A DNA stretch of 47,885 bases from an uncultured Clostridia bacterium (GTDB lineage Bacteria > Bacillota > Clostridia > Christensenellales > Borkfalkiaceae), in assembly GCA_947629575.1 (NCBI GenBank), contig CANREF010000005.1, positions 1 to 47,885 on the forward strand. Reading direction: 5' to 3'. The position numbers were made by a program, and so were the translations under genes. The notes under the pieces are model-generated. The model searched no databases. It worked only from the letters and a program-made list of their open reading frames with translations, and was not told where the DNA came from. Within the stretch, counting starts at the first letter, position 1, and each line of letters begins with the position of its first letter. Shown one piece after another: positions 1 through 9,600 of the stretch.

Positions 1-478
1 CAAGGACACCACCCCCCTGCCCCCTCCTTGGAGGGGGCAAGAGAAAGGCGCCTCCTTAGGAGGAGCTGTCGAGCGAAGCGAGACTGAGGTGGTGAAAAAA
101 TGGGAGCAAAGGACACCACCCCCTTAATCCCCCTCCTTGGAGGGGGCAAGGACACCACCCCCCCTGCCCCCCCTCCTTGGAGGGGGCAAGGACACCACCC
201 CCCTGCCCCCCCTCCTTGGAGGGGGCAAGGACACCACCCCCCTGCCCCCTCCTTGGAGGGGGCAAGAGAAAGGCGCCTCCTTAGGAGGAGCTGGCGAGCG
301 AAGCGAGACTGAGGTGGTGAAAAAATGGGAGCAAAGGACACCACCCCCCTACCCCCCTCCTAAGGAGGGGGCAAGGACACCACCCCCCCTGCCCCCCCTC
401 CTTGGAGGGGGCAAGGACACCACCCCCCTACCCCCCTCCTGAGGAGGGGGCAAAGGACACCACCCCCCCCTGCACACG
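1..478. repeat. Array of GC-rich palindromic direct repeats
   Basis: About nine copies of a roughly 40-bp unit (CAAGGACACCACCCCCC then a CCTCCTTGGAGG palindrome) are arranged head to tail. A higher-order period of 225 bp is visible: the block that begins GGCAAGAGAAAGGCGCC at 36 recurs at 261, and the two copies carry one obvious difference (agctGtcg against agctGgcg). Each larger unit also has a GGAGCTGTCGAGCGAAGCG segment ending in GAGGTGGTG, which recurs in variant form near 12.75, 13.02 and 13.29 kb. Short reading frames here are low-complexity Pro/Gly products of the repeat and are not genes. The array may continue to the left of the window. Confidence 0.9.
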
Positions 479-485
479 GGGCGAG

Positions 486-524
486 AAAAAAGGAACTTCC
501 CGAGAGTTGCCTCTCGGGAAGTTC
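486..524 (-). terminator. Intrinsic terminator of the giant lipoprotein gene
   Basis: A perfect 14-bp stem (493-506 pairing with 511-524) with a 4-nt loop is followed, on the minus strand, by C and then six T (491-486). It lies about 90 bp past the stop codon of the giant gene. Confidence 0.85.
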
Positions 525-572
525 TTTGCTATTGGACTACCAATCAACCAGATTGTAGTTAGCTTTGTTCTT

Positions 573-600
573 TCCGTCCCGCGGAGAACCGCGGGACGGA
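573..600 (-). other. Perfect GC-rich hairpin without T-tail after the giant gene
   Basis: TCCGTCCCGCGG (573-584) pairs perfectly with 589-600 across a 4-nt loop, 12 bp downstream of the stop codon at 612-614. No T-run follows on the minus strand. It may stabilise the 3' end of the message or be a repeat remnant. It sits upstream of the conventional terminator. Confidence 0.6.
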
Positions 601-611
601 ATTGTGTTGAG

Positions 612-3600
612 TTACGCCTCGGAAATCGATGTGCCCGTTACTTCGAAGTAATCGGTCGTGCTTGCGTCTCCCTTCTCGGCCACGGTGTACCACCGACCTA
701 CCTGTTCCTCATCGCGGGTCGCATCGTAAACGTGTACGTTTGTGCCCTTCTTAAGGTTAAGCGCACTGCCTACATTCTCAGGGCAGGTGAAACTGATCTT
801 CGCGCTCTCGGCAGCCGTCTCTCCGTTCAGTACGACCACAAGGGAAACATCCGCCTTGCTTCTCACGTCCACATTGTCATAGTCCATCTGCATTCCGGTC
901 AAAGGATCACTGAAGTGCAAACTACCGCTACCGACAAAGTACCAAACATCGTTTGCAGGATAGGTATCAGCTATGGGCTTCAATTCGGCAAATACTGCCG
1001 TCCCTTCAATGGTAACAGAGGGAGCGGGACGTTTCGCAGTCGTGAGTTCGGGCCCATTTACGAAGCTGACGATCGTGAGCGCGCCCATATCCGTCTTAGG
1101 GATCGCATGAGGTGCTGCCCAAGAGAAGTGCTCGCCCGCTTTGCCCCACGCGTTCGTGGTGAAGATGCAATCCTTCATCGTCATCTTGCCGCTCAGGACC
1201 AAGGCGCCGGCGCTCGCACCGAAGAACCAGCAAGTATCGAAGGTACTGCTCTCGTCCACATTTTCCGTGATGACAGCGCCGTAACCTTTCGTCCCGAAGA
1301 AGTTGGAATGCTCAGCTTTGATGCTGGGGCCTTCCTCAGTATCCACTCTATCGGATACAAGCAACGCGGTCGTGCCAGTGATCTGGCAGTTCTTGATCTT
1401 CACATCGTCCCCAGAGCGGCGCGTACTGTTCACGACAACGCCATCCCCGTCGGGGTTATAGAGCGTCACATTTTCCAACGTCAAAGCCGTATTCGCGTTC
1501 GTTTCAACGCTCGCACCTTCAATATAGCCGTTTTTGATCTGCAAGCTGGCCTTGCCAACGACGATCCTGCATCCACCGGTTTCAACGCTGCCTTGGAAGA
1601 TCAAGTTGCGGTAGCCAAGATCCAACGTAAGGGTGTGACCTGCCGCAGGGTTTGTTGTCAGCACAACGTCGCCCATATAGATGTTACCGCTACGGTCGAA
1701 TTTCGCCAATCCTTCCTCATATTCCGGCTTCATGGTCCAATCGGCGGGAATATCATACCATTCGTCGGGATCTGTCGGAATCGTGAGCGTCTGTCCGTTC
1801 TTTGTCGTGGTGAGGAACGTTGCGATCTCCTCAGCCCAAGGATATGCGATGTACACAAGGTCGGGCTCTTCGTCCTCATCATCGGGAGCGTCTTCCTTAT
1901 AGTAGCCGAGGTTGACGTTCAAGTCACTTGCGGTGCCGTAGAAGCGGACATTCGACTTGTAGTCGAGGTCTTCGCCGAGGAAGGCTTTCGCCGTGTCGAT
2001 ATCGGAGAAGAGGACTTCGGTGAGGGTGTAGTCGACCGCGACGACCATCATCTTTTGCGTGACGGTGCCTTCGGTTTCCGTGCCAAGATCATTGAGCCAA
2101 GCGTTCTTCTCGTAGGAGCTGTCTGCTTCGGGAAGTTCCACGAAGGAAGTCGTTGCGGGAAGATCTTCGGGCTTGACAGCATTCTCTTCGGAATCGATCT
2201 TCTTGAAGGAGACTTCGCAGTCGATGATCTCTACGAACGTGCTGCCGTAGACGGTGTCGTTACCGTTACCGATGACGACAGCTGCCTGAGCTTCGCCCTT
2301 GAAGCCTGCACCGGAGTACCACTCCTCGTTAGCGCGTTCTTCGCCTGCGCTCACGAAGGAGCAGCCTGCGAACATCGCCTTGCCGCCACGGACCCAAGCC
2401 GCTGCGTGGTCGCCGTAGAAGAGGCAGCCGCCCGCGAAGAGCTGACTATCCTTGTTGTTGAGGAGAACGCCAACGCTCGTGGAATCGGTAGCTTCCTTAT
2501 TGTAGCCGCTGTAGAAGGCGGAATCGGTAAGGACGAGGGTGACAGGGCCTTGGTGTGCATTAGTGCCAACTGCAGGACCGTAGGGGTTGTAAACGTAGCC
2601 GTTCGCAACGGAGATCTTGGTGTTGGCTTCGCCATAGATACCGTAGGTGGAAGTATTCGGCTTGTAACCGTCGACTGTCACCTTCGTAGCGTTGAGCGTA
2701 AGCGAGCTGCCCGCTTTGACAGCGACCGCCGTGTTAGCGCCTTCCGGCGTGCCGGCGTTGACAGTGCCGCCTTCGATTACGAGAGTAGCTCCGTCTTCGA
2801 TCGTGATGCCGCCCGTTACGTTGAGCACAGCCGTGGGAGCAAGCACAAGCTCAAGATCCTTCTTGATGTCAAGCGTTTCGGGCTCTTCCTTGCTGCCAAG
2901 GGTGATGCCGCCTTCCACTGCGGGAAGATTGACGGCCCCGCCGCTGGTGGCAGCGCCAAGGATCAGCGCTGCCGCCTCTGCGGACGAAACAGTATCATTC
3001 TGGAAATCATAGAGCAGATGGATGTGCTCTTCTTCGCCATGCTGCACGAGAGAACCGAGGCAAGAAGTAGCAGTGGTCTTGTCGAGCGTGACAGTGGTCT
3101 CGTGATTTGCGAGAGCATAAACAGCCAACTTCTCGGCATCGTCAGTCATTTCGCTTTGTCCCACGGGCATTCCGTCGTCCCCAAGGGTAGCAGAACCGAA
3201 CGTGCAGCCCGTGAGCGTGACAGTGGCGTCGCCATAGTCTCCGCCGTTGTTGCCGAGCACGAGAGCCGCATGCGCATTGATTTGCATGCCGCTACCCCAA
3301 GGATCGCTGCCGCTTGCAGCCGTCTCGCCGCAGTAGAAGGTGCAATCCTGGAAGGTAGCCGTGCCGCCGCGAACCACCGCGCCGATCTGCGAGCCGTAGA
3401 AGGTGCAGCGCTTAGCGGTGAGATTTGCAGAAGCATTGTTGAACAGCAACCCGATCGTCTTACCGATGATGACAGAATCCTCAAGGATGATCGTGGAGTT
3501 GAAGCTGCCTCCGTCGCCCTGGCTACCGTTCGTGAAGATGGGAGCATAGTCGTCGCCCTTGATCACGGAGTTCTTGATGATGATCTTGCCGTTGGCGCCG

Positions 3601-6600
3601 GGCATAATAGTCTGACCTTTGCCTGCAGCGAACTCAACGGTAACGCTTTCAAGCTCGACAGTACCCATGTTGACTGCAGCGAGCTGTTCCAGCGAGCCAA
3701 GTTTCAACGTGCCGTTTCTGAAGGTGATCTTCTTGCCACTGTTCCACCATTGCTCGCCATCCCAGAAACCGCTGGAGACGCCTTTAACGGGATCCTTGAA
3801 TTCCAACGTATGACCGCCGAGGTCAATGTCGGTATCATTCAAGTAAATGAGATATTTGCTGCCACTTTCGGCCTGATCGACGTCAAGGTCTTGCCCCAAA
3901 ACGATGGAGCCGCCTGTGAGCCAACCGGCATTTGTGTCGCTGCCGTCCAACCAAAGATCTTTGAGCTCATCTGCCTGAGGCAGGCTGGCGTCGTCCTGGC
4001 CGCGCATCTTCTGGACGCGCTTATCGGGATTTGCATCGTTCCAAGCGGACATCTTTTCATCGGTCATATCGAAACCATTGACCGTGTACGCCCAGTTGAA
4101 CTCACCTTCCTTATAGTAGGTGGTGAACTGTTGGCCGCAGATGTAGCAGTAGAACACCGCCTGTGCGTTGTGGCCGTTTTGAGGTGCTTTGTAGTACGCC
4201 GTCTTTTCCCAATAATTCTCCATGGGAGCGAGGTAGTGACCGGTCGCCTTATAAGTACCTGCGACATACTTCTCATCTACAACGTTGAAGGAGTAGTGAC
4301 CATCTTTATCCGTCCAACCCTTCGTGCTGCCGTAGCCGTTATAAATGCTGCCGCTTGCGCAGGTAGGATCGCCGTAACGAGGGTTCACGGGCGAAGCGTT
4401 GAAGGAAGCCCAACTAGGCTTCGTGTTCTTCAAAGCTGCGATCTGATCCGCAGTGAAGAACTTCGTCCAGTCAGCGTTGTACTCTTCCTTGGTCGGCTTA
4501 AGCTCTACACGAGCCTGCTTGCAGACCAACGTCTCATCCACGACGCCTTCCTCGTTGCGAGTATGGTTCGTGCAGTAGTCGACCATGTAGTAATCATCCA
4601 AGCAGGAGTTGTAGTGCTGCTTGAACTCTTCTTCGGTGGTGTACGCCTCAGGATCCTTCGTATAACCATGTTCATCCATATGGATGACGTACCAAACGGT
4701 CTCATTGTACTCGTGCTCGATCTTCTCGATCGTCTTGGTGAAGTAGTTGCCGTCGGTCGCATCCGCGGCGCTTGCAATCGTCCAACCGTCGGCTTTACTG
4801 AAGAGCTCATCCCAACCCTGGGGCTTATGCTCGTTCTGATAGAGACCAAGCTCGCCGGTGCAGATCCAGACCTCGCGACCCTTTTGCGTGCAGGTGGCCT
4901 CGAGCGGGATCGCCCAAATATCTTCTACCTTTGCATCACGACCATTCTTTGTCTTGAAGTCAGCCTTGAGCTTTGCAACAAGGTCGTCATATGCTGCGCC
5001 GTATTCGTCATGGATCATCTGGTTGATGAAGTTACCTTCTTCGTCCTTACCGATGATCTGCTCGACATTGAGGAGATAATGCGCGCCACGGTTACTGATA
5101 ACCGCACCGCAGACACGGCAGTAACCGCCGTGCTGGCAGTTCGCTTTGTAGATCGCTGCATCGGAATCGGGCAACGTGCCTTCAGGCTGATCCGCAAGAT
5201 CTCTTTCATCGATCGCAGGGGTATGCGAATTATCCGCACCCTTCTCGTTGCACTTGTCGCCCTTGTACAAGCTCGCCAAAGCGCTGCCTTCGGGGAGAGG
5301 ATTCTCCTTGCTGCCGTAATGATACCACTTGCAGTGAAGGTCTATCCAGCAGGAAGGAGCGTCGTTACGGGTGAGAGGCTGCCACTTGACTTCCTTCGCG
5401 CCGTCCTTGCCGTACTCGGCCCAAAGCGAACCATCCTCGGGATAACGGTTATCCTCGTTCTCGGGAAGATGATGAAGCGCATTATAGATCCTCTGCAACG
5501 TGTAGAGGTTGGTAGGATCGTCGTCACGCGTTGTATAGGTGACTTCCTCACCATTGATCTCGACGGTCTTAGGATAATCCTTCTCCGCATCCATGTTGTA
5601 CTGCTGAGGTTCGTCATTACCGAAGGTCGCCGCGGGAACTCCGTACTCGAACAAGCCACCGGCAACAGTATTCCTCTTGTAGTAGTGCATCTCGTGCTCG
5701 GTCGCTGCGACATAGCCCGCAGTGAACTCGCCGTCTTGCACCTTGCCCGTATACTTCGTGGTATGCTGAGGGCAGTTCTCTCTCGAGCAAGCGCCGATGA
5801 TGCCGTACTTCTTCGCGTTTTCGTACCATGCCTTGTTCAGAGGATGATGATCATCGAACATGCTCTCATCGAACTTCTCTTCGCTCTTCGTCCACTTGCC
5901 GTCTTCCCATACAGCGTAGTAACCTTCGTTGAACCACTCAGTGAGCTGTGTATCCTTGAAGTCGGTGCACAGCGCAGTTTCGTCTGTGATGGCGTTGCCC
6001 TTGCCGTCCTTCATGAGGTGATTCATGACGGGAACGGTAGTACCAACTTTCTCGAAGGTCTTGTTCTTGCCCGTGAAGAAGTCTTCGATCTTAATGTCGC
6101 CCTTGATGAGCTCCTCAACCTTCTCGGTCAACGCCTTGAGCAACGCGCCAAGTTCTTTGTAAGGCAGTTTCGCCTCATCATAGGTCTCGGTGCCAACGCC
6201 ATTGAGCGTATCGCGAACGGTGTTGAGATAGCCCTTCTTGAAGAGCCAACCAACTACCTCTGCCGTATCTTTCTCCTTGACAGCCGTCCATTCGAGCTCA
6301 AGGTCGGTCTTGCCGCCGTTGATCTCGCTCTCGCGCGTATCGGGGACAGCCGCCTTGAAGAGAGTGTCGTCTGCTGCTTCCGTGAATTCGCCGGTTTCCT
6401 TAATGGTCGTGGTGAACGTTTTGTCACCGATCGTGTAGGAAAGATTTCCGAGTTTGCCCACTTCGCCACACTCTGTGCAGACGTAGACGTAGTAACCGTC
6501 ATCTTCGCAGCTTGCGGATTCAACCTTGACAGCCGTGAACTTATGACCGAGTTCGATGTCGACGAGACGAGGAACCGGATAACCAGTCTCGGTCAAACTG

Positions 6601-9600
6601 CCAACGTTTACCTGGTTGACAATGAATTCCTTGGTGACGTTCTTTGCGGTGAAGTAATCCGCCAAGAACTCAGCAGTGATGTTATCATTGAGAACGCCGG
6701 TCGTGAAGTTGCCCCAACCCATATGACCAATGAACGTCTTGTAGCCATCCGTCAACGTGATCGTCTTGGTAAGGTCGAAACCGAGAAGGTCGCGCTCTGC
6801 GTTGAGATAGCCGTAGTTAAGAAGCCAAAGGATAATGTCTTGCGCATCGCCATTACCTTCGTCGTAAACTGCATCCCAAGCTGCCTGGAGCTCGTTCGTG
6901 CCTTGGCCGCTGTGACCGGTAGCAATGTAGCTGTCATCATCACCGCCAAAGGTGAACGCTGTGTCATGATCGGGCTGCTTGTATGCTCCGTCTTCCCAAA
7001 GGGAAGGAGTGACAGTGGCATTGCCGCAGTCGGTACAGAAGTAAACTTTGCGCGCATACATGACGCAATTGCCGACAACGGTGTACACGAACTCGTTGAA
7101 GTTGTGACCCTTTACAGGAAGCTGAAGGGTAGTTTCAGGCTCCGTGCCGTAGGTCTCAATGTAGTTGGACTTGGAGTAGAAGGACTCGATATAAGCCTTG
7201 TCATCTGCATCGCTCCAGTCGAGAGCGGAGAGAGTTGTGACGAGCGTTTCGGTCGTCTCGTCATCCGCTCTGAGGGTGTAAGACTTGTCACCGACAACGA
7301 ACACGCCCTTTGCTGCAAGGGTCGCGCCGACCTGCATATCCGTACCTGCGGTGTAACGGTTGAGATAGCCAAACTTCTGCAGCCATTCCACGACTTCTTC
7401 CGCAGTCACGGTTTCGCTAGTGGTGAGAGCCTTCCACGCTGTGTCGAGGTCGTTATCTCCCTTTGTAGTCGAAGCGGCTTCCGTATCGGTAGTGCCGTCG
7501 CTGATCTTATGAGACGAGAGAGCGCTCTCTGCGCTGATTTCTTCGCCGCAGACAGAACACACGACTGCATAGTGCATACCGGTGACGCAGCGTTCCTCGT
7601 TGAGAGCAACGAACTTATCGAACGTATGGCCGACGACAGGGAGTTCGAAGTCGCCGATGACATTCGAAGCGTCAGCACCATTAGTGCCATAATAGCTCTT
7701 GAGCGTCGTAAGGGTAGCTTCCTGAGCACCGTCGAGCTTAAGGAGATCCTCGAGCAAGCCCATCTGAGTCTCGTCGTCGCCCGCTGCACGGGTCAAATAG
7801 CCGTGCTTGTTGAGCCAACGTGCGACATCCTCGACCGTTACGTCAGCGGTAACGAACGTGCCACCTCTCCAGTGCTTCTGGTTCGTGGCAAGTTTGCCGT
7901 CCTCAGTCCAGAACATCTTCCACTGCTTGGTCACAAGAGCCGTTTCAGCATCCTTTGTTGCAGCTGCTTTGATCGCTTCGGCCGTGTTGCAGGTGGAATT
8001 ATCCGACTTAGCCTCGTACAGACCGTCTTTATCCGCGTCCTCAAAGAGCTCGCCAAAGGTCTTTCCGTCACTGGTCTTGAAGCAGTTCTTGCAGACGAGG
8101 ACATAGTCCTGAGCGGTGATGCACAGCCCTGCGCCCGCGAGGGTGTTGGTCTTAACGGGAACAAAGTCATGCCCTGCCGCCTCGTAATCGGCAAAGATGT
8201 AGCTGATGTTCCAACCGGTGATGATCTTTTCGCTGAGAAGGGTATTCGCGTCGCCAATAACGCCCTTGATCCCCTTGAGGTCCACATCACAGTAAGTGAA
8301 GTAACCAAGCTCGGTAAGGAGCTCTTTCACGCCCTCAACGCCGGTGTAGGTCTTGGTCTGATCTTTATCGATCTTGCGCGTAAGCGTGCCGCCGTCCCAA
8401 ACATCCTGAAGGTTCTTGATGTAGTCGGGATAGGTCGCAGGCTCGCCCCAGTTGGCCGTGAAGTCACCCGTATCGACATCAGTGACCTTTGCGGTGTTGT
8501 TGGGATCGGCGGTGATCGTAGCGTTCTTATAGGTATGACCTTCAAGATCTTCTTTCTTGAGCCCGCAGATTTCGCAGACATCGAAGATCCTCCAAGGATT
8601 GAGGCAATCGCCGTCGATGGTGTAGGTGTTCGCGGTGAACTTGTGGCCGTAAGCCTTTTCCGCCTGCATATCGTAAGCACGCTGGCCTGCCTCGGTGCGC
8701 TCCACTGTGAGAGCGGGAGTTGTGCCCGCTACGAAAGCATCGGTGGGCTTTCCGGTGATAATGCCCTGCGTGTCCTTAAGGTACTCAACGGAGTAACGAT
8801 AAATATCCGAGTTGGGCTGACGATATGTGTCCTTCGAAGATTCTGTGACAAGCTCGATCTTGCCTCCAAAATCGAAGTAATGCTCGCACTTATCGCAGTA
8901 ATAGTAGACGCGCAAACCGTCGGTGGTGCAGGTCCTGGTATGGAGGTCGTCGACCATCAGCGTGAGCGTATGGCCGGAAGGCTCGCCATAGGAGTATGCA
9001 TAACGCATCTTGCAAACGGTGCATTCCACAACGAAGAGGGCGGGATCGACGCAGGTCTTAGCGCCACGCTTCACAATGTTGAGATGCTTCTCAAGCGCGT
9101 CGTATTGCTGCGTAGGAGTAAGCTCTTTTTCAGCATCGGCAGCAGTTTCCCATGTCGCTTCAATGCCATTCGCTTCGGCATATGCCTTGTAAGCCTTAAG
9201 TTTTTCCTCCTCGGTGATGGGCTTTCCGGTAAGATTACCGTTCTCATCAAGCGAAGAGTAGTAGTTATGAGGAGTGGTAATGCCGTGCAGAGGATCGGAA
9301 GGATTGAGGAACTCATCGGACGCAACCTTCTCGACATATGCGCTACCGCAGGTCTCGCAGTGGTACACATATTCGTGCACGGAATCGCATTCGTGCGCCG
9401 CAAAACCGGCACCTTCCTGCGTGCCCTTGTCGGTTAAGCCGCTTTCAAGGACATAGTGGTGCTTGTAGGTGGGCTCGCCATAGGTCGACCAGTCGCCTGC
9501 AAGATATCCCTGTCCGTCATCACCATCGCAATTCACGCAGTGACCCTGAACGTAGCCGGGGTTGACGCAGGTGGGTTCATGATGATGACCATCCGCAGTC

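Noticed and set aside
1..478. CRISPR array
   Set aside because: The units are tandem and palindromic with no unique spacers of constant length, and no cas gene is nearby.
402..9437. 3,011-codon open frame on the plus strand
   Set aside because: It is in exact antisense codon register with the giant lipoprotein gene and reads as an unstructured shadow. The lack of TTA, CTA and TCA in the sense gene explains it.
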